Shown here: positions 16,601 to 23,016 of the stretch, in pieces
Numbering within the stretch: position 1 is the first letter of the stretch
Layout: every line of letters starts with the position of its first letter
Assembly: GCA_046154185.1 (NCBI GenBank)
Contig: JBJXGE010000097.1
Span: 1-64,000 of the forward strand
Direction: 5' to 3'
DNA: 64,000 nt
Source: JBJXGE01 sp046154185
Lineage (GTDB): Bacteria; Planctomycetota; UBA8108; UBA1146; JAJFFE01
Program-made: the position numbers and the translations under genes
The notes under the pieces: generated by a model
The model's database searches: none
What the model saw: the letters and a program-made list of their open reading frames with translations, nothing else
What the model was told of the DNA's origin: nothing

Positions 16601-17901
16601 CCGTATTGGTAGTTGCCGTCGCCGATATTGATCTGGGTTGCGCCGGCGACGAGGCTCGACGCGCAAAAGACCGCTTCGCCAAGCACTCCGGCCGAAGTCG
16701 CGATGACGCGGTTCACGCCTTCGCCGGCTGTCGAGCCGAGCCCGCAGCGCACGGACGCGTGGCCGAAGGCGTCGGTCATCGTGGCAAAGCTCGTCGTGCC
16801 GGTCGGTCCGCCGGTCGCGTTGAGGTAGCAATTGTTGCGATCGACGCGAAACTCGACGAGCTTATTCGCGAACGGCGATCCGTCGCTCTGAAACACTTCG
16901 ACCACGAGCGCCTCGGGCAACATGGCGCCGACGACGCCCGATTGTCCGCTGCCAGAGAGCAGGTAAAGCAAGGACTGGCCCGGCGGCGGGACGATGCGCT
17001 CGACCGTGCGGGTAACAGCCACGGTATTGCCGAGTCCGTCAGCCGCAATGACGTTGATCACCGTCGGTGTGCCGAGCGCAAGCGGCACCGGACTCGCAAG
17101 GAACGTTCCCGTCGTACCCAAGCCGATATCAATCGACGCCGGGATGCCGTTGACCGTCACTGTGAATCCAAGCGCGCCGCTGAGCGCATCGCTCACGGTT
17201 CCCAGCACCTCAACTGATGGCGCGAGCAGTTGCGCGCCGGCAGCGGGAGACTGAATGGAGACCTGCGGGGGCTGACTATCTTGAAAGATCATGGTTTGAG
17301 CGGTGGGACTTTGCAGACCGTTGACATCGCGCGCTGTGACATAGACGAAGTTCACGGAGTTCAGCGCGAGTGGAATACTCATCGCTTGAAAGACTCCGCC
17401 TGAGACAGGCGCAGTCACGCTGCCGACGGACGTCTCGACAACGACGTCGGCGGCGCCGACTGCCGTGCCCGACAAGCTGAAGGTCGGTGCAGCGGTGAAT
17501 TGAAAGTGTGGATCGAGCACCGGCGCCGGCGGCGGCAACGGGTCTTCTGGACAGGTCGAGAGCGGCCCGTCGCACGACAATGCATCGGGGGTCGGGTCCA
17601 TGCCGCAAACCGGAAACGGCGAAGGCGGCGGCAGCCCGGCCGAAAATTGGAAGGACAGCGAGTAAATGGCGTCCGCAATGTCGATGGCTCCGCTATCGTT
17701 GAGGTCGAACGCGTCGTAGCACGAGACCGCGGCGCCGCCTTGGAATAAATACGTCAACAAGTGTATGGGATCACTGATTTGTATAACGCCATCGCCATTC
17801 GCGTCGCCGCGCACAAAGGTCCAGTCAGCAACGGCAGTGTCTCTCGAAGAGAGGAGTGTGAGCGCACAAATCCACACGCAGAGACTCGCTCGGTTTCGCA
17901 T
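13639..17901 (-). CDS. Large secreted multidomain protein: dockerin-like, Ig-like, M15-like, cohesin-like
   Basis: 1420 residues from ATG 17901, with signal peptide. Order by eye: two dockerin-like repeats (about 30-90; D-A-N-G-D-G, D-L-N-D-S-G) and a Cys-rich linker; Ig/cadherin-like repeats (about 125-400); a carboxypeptidase-regulatory-like domain near 530-600; a C-x-C-P-P / C-E-E-E-C region; an M15 (VanY-like) peptidase-like domain about 840-960 with S-N-H-S-A-G-N-A-A-D-I and a later E-T-R-A-Y-H; a BIG2-like Ig domain about 1105-1170; a second carboxypeptidase-regulatory domain about 1175-1250; and a C-terminal cohesin-like domain (L-L-D-T-D-L-T-L-R-G-W-S-L-G). Likely anchored outside the cell and possibly acting on peptidoglycan. 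Domain borders are approximate, and the cohesin call is fold-level inference. Confidence 0.75.
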   Translation of the reverse strand: MRNRASLCVWICALTLLSSRDTAVADWTFVRGDANGDGVIQISDPIHLLTYLFQGGAAVSCYDAFDLNDSGAIDIADAIYSLSFQFSAGLPPPSPFPVCGMDPTPDALSCDGPLSTCPEDPLPPPAPVLDPHFQFTAAPTFSLSGTAVGAADVVVETSVGSVTAPVSGGVFQAMSIPLALNSVNFVYVTARDVNGLQSPTAQTMIFQDSQPPQVSIQSPAAGAQLLAPSVEVLGTVSDALSGALGFTVTVNGIPASIDIGLGTTGTFLASPVPLALGTPTVINVIAADGLGNTVAVTRTVERIVPPPGQSLLYLLSGSGQSGVVGAMLPEALVVEVFQSDGSPFANKLVEFRVDRNNCYLNATGGPTGTTSFATMTDAFGHASVRCGLGSTAGEGVNRVIATSAGVLGEAVFCASSLVAGATQINIGDGNYQYGETSAPAPFPLRAWVSDGVNGVADVTVIFEVVAGGGTINGLASFPFASMSTGHVEATLVLGPMPGENVVDVRLASDPTKHATFTIYGVKRDFDAPTRFVGTVLDNASAPLVGATVTLQIGGDSFATTSDGDGAFRFENVPVAGPGNLRVDGASATALGGAGGGPLVPGSFPSISYPVVVIPNAENQLPQPVLLPPLAPQNRRLFNGSADVELTAEGVEGFSIYVPASTQIVLADGTSVATGSGNSVELSIDLVQHDDLPMAVPDGAAPLMAWTLQPAGAHFNPPLRVVYPNVSALPPGAIAYFLSYNHANNRFEIVATGKVTLDGASIESDPGVGLSVAGWGCNCPPYAVTSDCEEECTECPPELTIPDVTDPDALAMENNPILWTSADPTINASLQDLQARVNTLRCLAQNLTAGARIYTTSAYRPQTYQDHLYAIKQAYTALQRLDPDCQSVCAQQIARINAECAHHGICLNPVARVSNHSAGNAADISKNLGTLTQVQLQTLAAQAGLSVLVETRAYHLQPSGAAGTCTPGVLPAAGPAGGGGGLGTGLEEPEGSGDGPEPDLGTLYLRANGQSFSGVFPQSFRIRNISVPDQFGLGGPGTAPDFVSDDAIRVIGVRDREGVKEYFVSDEFRIVQGLISNPPNLVVSPTPPPLPERITLAAAAPGTTVEVGSTKALNVTGFVLGATIDLTANPGTAYRTTNPAIATVDAQGIVTGLLPGSVVIAASNNGAIAALRLSVQLPVPRTDVVGFAMLSVGRPLAGVSVEVLGTSSTGVSDSTGFFELLDVDVLGTDLELLLSVDLGGETLQALATITNPQIGGITDAGVVVLAGGPAFLATSSQAPAGGNAIGSVLLDTDLTLRGWSLGLCHDATALAITGANLAPFMSSVQGGQPADFVIMDVIPGSGVTMGVVIDVLGGFTLAPGLGYWLFDAEYDVIGAAGTTTAVCFCDTIGGGGAGPVQTVVTDLLSTAVPTDNYCGSITIAP

Positions 17902-18080
17902 GCCAAGCGCTCCTTTCAGGGCACGGATCGCCCCAGCTTTATTTTGAGCTGCGCCCGGCCTCGATCGCACACCGACTGCACGCAGACCGTCGCTCAACCC
18001 ACGGAGTCACATGAGAATCAATGATCCCGAACGACGCAATGCTCAACCGGGGATTCCGCAACAAGAGGTGTGGTGAGTCG
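17902..18080. other. Leader/promoter region of the large dockerin protein gene
   Basis: No gene seen. It is continuous with the duplicated segment at 18081-18229; together they form the 512-base gap between the dockerin gene and the sugar cluster. Confidence 0.4.
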
Positions 18081-18229
18081 GCGAGCCGCCGCAGCGTGCG
18101 GGACTTGCGAATGAAGTCGCGGGAATGCATCGATTGAATCGTGGGTGCCTCACGCCTGCGAACAAGGCCTTCGCGCCGCCGCGCGGGCTGACAATAATAT
18201 TGACGCTTTTCGCACGGTTGCTAGAGTGC
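18081..18229. repeat. Duplicated promoter/5'-gene region, copy B
   Basis: Imperfect copy of 9991-10147. On the minus strand it keeps an ATG (18130) followed by F-I-R-K-S-R-T-L-R-R-L, then similarity to the capsule gene stops, so it is a 5' relic. On the plus strand it carries the same TTGACG-N16-TAGAGT promoter, here pointing at the SDR-NeuB cluster. Confidence 0.8.
18200..18227 (+). promoter_or_regulatory. Sigma-70-like promoter upstream of the nonulosonic acid cluster
   Basis: TTGACG (18200-18205), 16-base spacer, TAGAGT (18222-18227), identical in both boxes and spacing to the promoter at 10118-10145. It predicts a start near 18234 and a leader of about 180 bases before the SDR gene. Confidence 0.5.
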
Positions 18230-18413
18230 CGGTCAACCGGAGCGCGTCGTGGCAGTAACTCAGCGTCGAGCACTTTTCCTTGCCCGTGGCTGCTGATGAG
18301 AAGACGCGGGTCGCCGAGCAACCATCGTCATCGCGCCGCTCCTCGGGGACCTCTTCCCAAATGGTCTGACCAAATCTTCTTGGTGTTCCGTATTGGCGCG
18401 GAGTGGGAGTGGA

Positions 18414-19256
18414 ATGTCCGAGCAGCGCGCGGGATTGAAGCAACACGACTTATCGGGTCGCACCGCCGTCGTCACCGGAGTCTGCGGAAAACTCGGACCG
18501 ATCTGGGCCGATGCACTGCTCGCCTGCGGCGCGCGCGTTGCCGGGCTCGACTTGCCGGGTGCGCGGCGGCCGCCCGCCATCGAAGAAGTGCGCGCGCGCC
18601 ATGACACCGAGCGTTTTCAAATATTCGATGCTGATGTGACAAGTCGCGCGTCGCTCGACCGGGCGGTTGAATCCATCGAAGAGCGTTTCGGCCCGGTCGG
18701 AATCCTCATCAATAACGCCGGGATCGATGCGCCGCCGGCGGCGCCGAGTCGCAGCTATCGCCTGGAAGACATTCCAATTGAGATTTGCGACGACATCGTT
18801 CGCGTCAATTTGCTCGGGCTGTTTCAAACGACGCAGGCGTTTCTCGGTTCGCTGCGGCGCGCGGCGGCCGGTAAGCGCGGCGCCTCGATCATCAACATCG
18901 GTTCGATCTACGGCGTGGTCTCGCCCGATGCGCGCCTTTACGATCACGTCGCGGTGTCGCCGCCGTTTCTGAAACCGCCGATGTACGGCGCGTCCAAAGC
19001 GGGCGTCGAAAACTTGAGTCGTTACTTTGCGACGCATCTCGCGGGCGACGGTATCCGCGTCAACACGTTGATACCGGGCGGCGTGCTCGGTACGCAGGAC
19101 GCCGATTTTCGCCGCAAGTTTTGCGAGCGCGTACCGCTCGGCCGCATGGCGACGCGCGATGATTTGCTGGGCCCGTTAGTGTTCTTGGCCTCGAACGCGT
19201 CGTCTTACGTCACCGGCCAGAGTCTCATCGTCGACGGGGGACTCACATGTTGGTAA
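18414..19256 (+). CDS. Short-chain dehydrogenase/reductase of a nonulosonic-acid-type cluster
   Basis: 280 residues from ATG 18414 (GGGAGTGG just upstream). Classical SDR: nucleotide-binding T21-G-V-C-G-K-L-G28, N-N-A-G at 100-103, catalytic S164, Y191 and K195 (Y-G-A-S-K). The glycine motif has Cys-Gly-Lys where Gly-x-x-Gly-x-Gly is usual. Similar SDRs occur with NeuB/NeuA homologues in legionaminic-acid and other sugar loci, such as PtmA of Campylobacter, where they reduce or oxidise sugar intermediates. The stop overlaps the aldehyde dehydrogenase start by 10 bases, so the two are co-translated and may act on the same substrate. The substrate is unknown. Confidence 0.88.
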   Translation: MSEQRAGLKQHDLSGRTAVVTGVCGKLGPIWADALLACGARVAGLDLPGARRPPAIEEVRARHDTERFQIFDADVTSRASLDRAVESIEERFGPVGILINNAGIDAPPAAPSRSYRLEDIPIEICDDIVRVNLLGLFQTTQAFLGSLRRAAAGKRGASIINIGSIYGVVSPDARLYDHVAVSPPFLKPPMYGASKAGVENLSRYFATHLAGDGIRVNTLIPGGVLGTQDADFRRKFCERVPLGRMATRDDLLGPLVFLASNASSYVTGQSLIVDGGLTCW

Positions 19257-20710
19257 CGCGCATCGCGAACTGGATCGATGGACGCGAGCAGCCGGCGCTG
19301 AACGGGCGCACCTTCGACAAGAACGATCCCGCGACGGGACGCTTACAGAGTCAACTCGCGCGCTCGGATGCCGAGGATGTCGCGGCGGCGGTCGTCGCGG
19401 CGCAACGTGCGTGGCCGGCCTGGGCAAATGCGACCGCCGTGAAGCGCGGCGAGATCTTGCGCAAAGTCGCGCAGCTCATGGAAGCGCGGCGCGAAGCGCT
19501 CGCCAGCATTGTCGCGCGCGAGACCGGGAAATCGTTCAAGGATGCTTTCGGCGAGACCGGCGCCGCCATCGAGATGGGTTACTTCATGGCGGGCGAAGGC
19601 CGGCGCTTTTACGGCCGGACAACGACGAGCGCCGTGCCGGGCAAACAAGCGCTGACGTTGCGCCAGCCGATCGGCATCGCCGGGCTGATCATCGCGGCGA
19701 ATACGCCGGTCGCCAACGTCGCGTGGAAAGCGTTTCCGGCGCTCATCTGCGGCAACAGCGTGGTCCTGAAAGCCGCCGAAGATACGCCCGAGATCGCGTT
19801 GCGCTTTGCGCAAATTTGCCACGAGGCTGGCGTTCCGCCCGGCGTGTTCAATGTCATCGAAGGGGTCGGCGCCGAGGCCGGCGCCGCGCTCGTCGCGCAC
19901 CCGGAGGTCGCGCTCATCAGTTTCACGGGCTCGTGCGCGGTCGGCCGCGCGATCGCGGAAACCGCCGGTCGTGCGCTCAAGAAAGTTTGTCTCGAGCTCG
20001 GGGGCAAGAATCCGCTTATTGTTTGCGACGACGCCGATCTCGATCGCGCCGTGCCGGCGGCCGTGCAGGCGGCGTTCTCTAACGCGGGGCAGCGCTGCGC
20101 CTCCGGGAGTCGTCTCGTGGTGTTTGATCGCGTCTACGACGAGTTTGTCGCGCGGCTCCTCACGGCAACGCGCGCGTTGCGCATCGGTCCCGCCGACAGC
20201 GACGACTTCGGTCCGGTTATCAGCGCGCGTCAACTCGAGAACATGCTCAAGGCGGTGCGCGCGGCGGAAGCCGCGGGCGCGAAACTACTCACGGGTGGCG
20301 AGCGACTGACGGACGCGCAGCACGCGGGCGGCTATTACTTGGCGCCGACCGTGCTCGCGGATTCCGATGCGGCGTCGGAGATTTCGCGCACGGAGCTGTT
20401 CGGTCCGATCACGACGATCTACCGAGTGCGCGGTTACGCCGAAGCGTTGCGCGTCGCGAACGAGTCGCCGTTTGGACTCACGTCGGCGATCTTCACGCAA
20501 GACGTCGATCGCGCGCTGAGTTTCGTGCGCGACAGCCGCGCCGGCGTCGCGGTCGTCAATGGACCGACATTCGGGAGCGAGCCACACTTGCCGTTCGGCG
20601 GTTTGCGCGGTTCCGGCAACGGCACGCGCGAAGCCGGCAGCGAAGCACTGGACGTGTACTCGGAGCTGAAGACGGTTTACATCCTCACAGACGCGTCGCG
20701 GGAGGGATAG
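19247..20710 (+). CDS. NAD(P)-dependent aldehyde dehydrogenase
   Basis: 487 residues, full length for the ALDH superfamily. Conserved active site: general base E250 in L-E-L-G-G-K-N-P and nucleophile C284 in N-A-G-Q-R-C-A-S-G-S; cofactor-binding F-T-G-S at 226-229. It would oxidise an aldehyde to an acid (or CoA ester). It lies between the SDR gene (10-base overlap) and neuB (11 bases after its stop). An ALDH in a NeuB/NeuA locus is uncommon in the pathways I know, so it may make a carboxylated sugar or process an aldehyde precursor. The GGAGG at its 3' end probably serves the next gene. Confidence 0.9.
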   Translation: MLVTRIANWIDGREQPALNGRTFDKNDPATGRLQSQLARSDAEDVAAAVVAAQRAWPAWANATAVKRGEILRKVAQLMEARREALASIVARETGKSFKDAFGETGAAIEMGYFMAGEGRRFYGRTTTSAVPGKQALTLRQPIGIAGLIIAANTPVANVAWKAFPALICGNSVVLKAAEDTPEIALRFAQICHEAGVPPGVFNVIEGVGAEAGAALVAHPEVALISFTGSCAVGRAIAETAGRALKKVCLELGGKNPLIVCDDADLDRAVPAAVQAAFSNAGQRCASGSRLVVFDRVYDEFVARLLTATRALRIGPADSDDFGPVISARQLENMLKAVRAAEAAGAKLLTGGERLTDAQHAGGYYLAPTVLADSDAASEISRTELFGPITTIYRVRGYAEALRVANESPFGLTSAIFTQDVDRALSFVRDSRAGVAVVNGPTFGSEPHLPFGGLRGSGNGTREAGSEALDVYSELKTVYILTDASREG

Positions 20711-20721
20711 GAGGCAAAAGC

Positions 20722-21777
20722 ATGGCGAGGTCGTTGCGCATCAAGAACACGGTGATCGATGACGGCGAGCCGTGCTACGTGATCGCGGAGATCGGTCACA
20801 ACCATCAAGGTGAACTCGAGCAAGCCTTCGAGCTGTTCAAGGCCGCGAAGCAAGCCGGCGCGAGCGCCGCGAAGTTGCAAAAGCGGCACAATCAATCGCT
20901 CTTCATGCGGTCGCTCTACAACAAACTCTACGAGAATTCAAACAGCTTTGGGCGCACGTACGGCGAGCACCGCGAGCGTCTCGAGTTCGGCCGCAAGGAG
21001 TACGAGGCGCTGATTCAATACGCGAAGGAGATTGACATCGATTTCTTCGCGACCGCGTTCGATATTCCGAGCGCCGATTTTCTGGCCGAACTCGACATGC
21101 CGGCTTACAAGATCGCATCTGGTGACATCCGCAACACGCCGCTACTGCGACACGTCGCGAAGATCGGGAAGCCGATGATCGTGAGCACCGGCGCGGCCTC
21201 CATGGATGATGTGCGGCGCGCCTTCGAGACCGTGACGCAGTACAACACCCAGCTCGCGCTGCTTCAGTGCACGGCCGGGTACCCGGCCAAGTTTGAGGAA
21301 CTCGACCTCAACGTGATCAAAACTTACCGCGATGCGTTTCCGAACACGGTCGTGGGTTTGAGCGCGCACGATAACGGCATCGCGATGGCGGTCGCCGCCT
21401 ACGTGCTCGGCGCGCGCGTGGTCGAGAAGCACTTCACGCTCAATCGAGCGAACAAGGGCACGGATCACGCCTTCAGTCTCGAGCCGCTCGGCATGCAGAA
21501 AATGGTGCGCGATCTCAAGCGCGTGCGCGTCGCGCTCGGCGGCGGGCAGAAACACATCTACGAAAGCGAAGAGCCGGCGCTCGTGAAAATGGGGAAGCAA
21601 CTCGTCGCCGCTTGCCGGCTGGAGGAGGGAGCGACGATTCAGCCCCATCACATCGCGATCCGGAGCCCAGGTGGCGAGGGCTTGCAACCCTTTGATCTCG
21701 ATCGCATTTTGGGAAAGAAACTCCTGCGGCCGCTCGCGGAAGACACGCCGATTCGCGCCGAACACGTGCAACTTTGA
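20722..21777 (+). CDS. neuB: NeuB-family nonulosonic acid synthase
   Basis: 351 residues; ATG 20722 with a strong TAGGAGG upstream. N-terminal NeuB TIM barrel (about 1-280): I-A-E-I-G-H-N-H-Q-G, T-A-F-D, K-I-A-S-G-D-I, S-T-G-A-A, L-L-Q-C-T-A-G-Y-P, E-K-H-F-T-L. C-terminal SAF/antifreeze-like domain (about 290-351). The family condenses phosphoenolpyruvate with a hexose or hexosamine derivative to give a nine-carbon 2-keto acid (sialic, legionaminic, pseudaminic or related). The product type cannot be told from sequence. Precursor genes (NeuC epimerase, LegB/PseB dehydratase, aminotransferase) are absent from the cluster itself. Confidence 0.92.
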   Translation: MARSLRIKNTVIDDGEPCYVIAEIGHNHQGELEQAFELFKAAKQAGASAAKLQKRHNQSLFMRSLYNKLYENSNSFGRTYGEHRERLEFGRKEYEALIQYAKEIDIDFFATAFDIPSADFLAELDMPAYKIASGDIRNTPLLRHVAKIGKPMIVSTGAASMDDVRRAFETVTQYNTQLALLQCTAGYPAKFEELDLNVIKTYRDAFPNTVVGLSAHDNGIAMAVAAYVLGARVVEKHFTLNRANKGTDHAFSLEPLGMQKMVRDLKRVRVALGGGQKHIYESEEPALVKMGKQLVAACRLEEGATIQPHHIAIRSPGGEGLQPFDLDRILGKKLLRPLAEDTPIRAEHVQL

Positions 21778-21780
21778 GTC

Positions 21781-22557
21781 ATGCGTCATAGCGAGCACTC
21801 CGCGCGACCGACCGCCGTAGCGCTCATACCCGCGCGCGCCGGTTCGAAGCGCGTGCAAAGTAAGAACACTCGACGCCTCGCGGGTCATCCGCTCATCGCG
21901 CACACGATTGCGGCGGCGCAGTCGAGCGGCGTCTTCGCGGCAGTGGTGGTGTCGACCGAGAGCGAAGAGATCGCCGCGATCGCCCGGCACTACGGCGCCG
22001 AAGTGCCGTTTCTGCGGCCGCTAGAATTTGCGGGCGATCGCTCGCCTGACATCGATTGGATCGAGCACACCTTGCGCGCGCTCGCGGTGCGCGGCCGTGA
22101 GTTTTCGGTGTTCTCGATCTTGCGCCCGACGAGCCCGTTCCGGCGCGCGGAAACGATTCGGCGCGCGTTTGCGGAATTCACGAGTCACGAGGGCATCGAC
22201 TCGCTGCGAGCGGTCGAGAAAACCAGTTTGCACCCCGGCAAGATGTGGGTGATTCGCGGCGCGCGGCTGTTGCCGCTGTTGCCGTTTGGTCCGGCGGAAC
22301 AGCCGTGGCACTCGAGTCCAACTCAATCGTTGCCGGAAGTGTACGTGCAGAATGCGAGCCTCGAGATCGCGTGGTCGCGCCTCGTGCTCGAGCGACATTC
22401 GATCGCGGGCGAGACCATCGTTCCTTTCCTGACGGACTCTTGGGAAGGATTCGATATCAACGACCCCGAGGACTTCGCGCGCGCCGAACGCGCCGTCGCC
22501 GAATGCCAGGTGGAATGTGTGCCGATCTTAGCCGCGCCCTTCGCGCCGGCCGAGTAG
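21781..22557 (+). CDS. neuA: NeuA-family CMP-nonulosonate cytidylyltransferase
   Basis: 258 residues, starting three bases after neuB. The nucleotide-binding start A-L-I-P-A-R-A-G-S-K-R-V-Q-S-K-N is the family signature, with A-G-S-K replacing the usual G-G-S-K; L-R-P-T-S-P-F-R and D-I-N-D-P-E-D-F are also conserved. It activates the nine-carbon acid made by NeuB with CTP to give the CMP-sugar used by glycosyltransferases. CTP synthase and the related KdsB are encoded about 17 kb downstream. A G/C hairpin follows the stop (22565-22581). Confident on family, not on the exact sugar. Confidence 0.92.
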   Translation: MRHSEHSARPTAVALIPARAGSKRVQSKNTRRLAGHPLIAHTIAAAQSSGVFAAVVVSTESEEIAAIARHYGAEVPFLRPLEFAGDRSPDIDWIEHTLRALAVRGREFSVFSILRPTSPFRRAETIRRAFAEFTSHEGIDSLRAVEKTSLHPGKMWVIRGARLLPLLPFGPAEQPWHSSPTQSLPEVYVQNASLEIAWSRLVLERHSIAGETIVPFLTDSWEGFDINDPEDFARAERAVAECQVECVPILAAPFAPAE

Positions 22558-22564
22558 CACGTCC

Positions 22565-22581
22565 CCGGGGCTTCGCCCCGG
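22565..22581. terminator. Hairpin after neuA
   Basis: CCGGGGC-TTC-GCCCCGG, a perfect 7-bp stem eight bases after the neuA stop, without a T-tract. It could attenuate transcription into the transketolase gene or belong to the REP-like array that follows. Confidence 0.4.
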
Positions 22582-22583
22582 CG

Positions 22584-22640
22584 CTGATGAATTGCGCCTC
22601 TGCGGGGCTTCGGTTGAGCACGGGCGACATCGCCACGCGC
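22584..22640 (-). repeat. REP-like element, inverted copy
   Basis: Starts CTGATGAATTGCGCC, then TGCGGGGCTTCGGTT. It is the reverse-complement counterpart of the two direct copies at 22746-22828 and 22848-22931, which contain CCGAAGCCCCGCA and end near ATTCAT. Confidence 0.6.
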
Positions 22641-22745
22641 ACAAAGCGCATCCCAGTGCGGCGCGCATTCGCACTGTGATAGCGCACAAGATGCCGCGAA
22701 GCGCCACGTGACGCGCGCGAGCGCATAGGCGCGCGGCCGAATGCG

Positions 22746-22828
22746 AAGAACGCGGGGAGAATTGCGATGACCGCGCACGCGGGGCGACTTCGCACGTACC
22801 GAAGCCCCGCAGACGTGCAATTCATGAG
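22746..22828 (+). repeat. REP-like element, direct copy 1
   Basis: About 83 bases: GCGGGGAGAATTG ... GCGACTTCGC ... CCGAAGCCCCGCA ... ATTCATGAG. Similar in order and spacing to copy 2, about 102 bases further on. Confidence 0.65.
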
Positions 22829-22847
22829 TGCAGCGAGGTCGAACGCG

Positions 22848-22931
22848 AAATACGCGGAGAGAATTGAGACAACCGCGCGGTGCGACTTCGCGCGTGTCCA
22901 ACCGAAGCCCCGCAGGGGCGCGATTCATTAG
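22848..22931 (+). repeat. REP-like element, direct copy 2
   Basis: About 84 bases: GCGGAGAGAATTG ... GCGACTTCGCGCG ... CCGAAGCCCCGCA ... ATTCATTAG. With copy 1 and the inverted copy it fills most of the 459-base gap between neuA and the transketolase gene, where I see no gene. Confidence 0.65.
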
Positions 22932-22979
22932 CCGTTCTGCCAGGAGGGCGAAGCCCTGGGTAACGGAGAAATACCCGCC

Positions 22980-22996
22980 GCACCCTGAAAGGGTGC
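22980..22996. repeat. Hairpin before the transketolase ribosome binding site
   Basis: GCACCCT-GAA-AGGGTGC, a perfect 7-bp stem, about 20 bases before the ATG at 23017. It may be the end of the repeat array or a structure affecting translation or readthrough. Confidence 0.5.
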
Positions 22997-23016
22997 GACT
23001 CGGGGAGAGGGTTTCG

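Noticed and set aside
10660..17901. Cellulosome-like locus
   Set aside because: No glycoside hydrolase or classical scaffoldin; the dockerin-like repeats are of the kind common on secreted planctomycete proteins generally.
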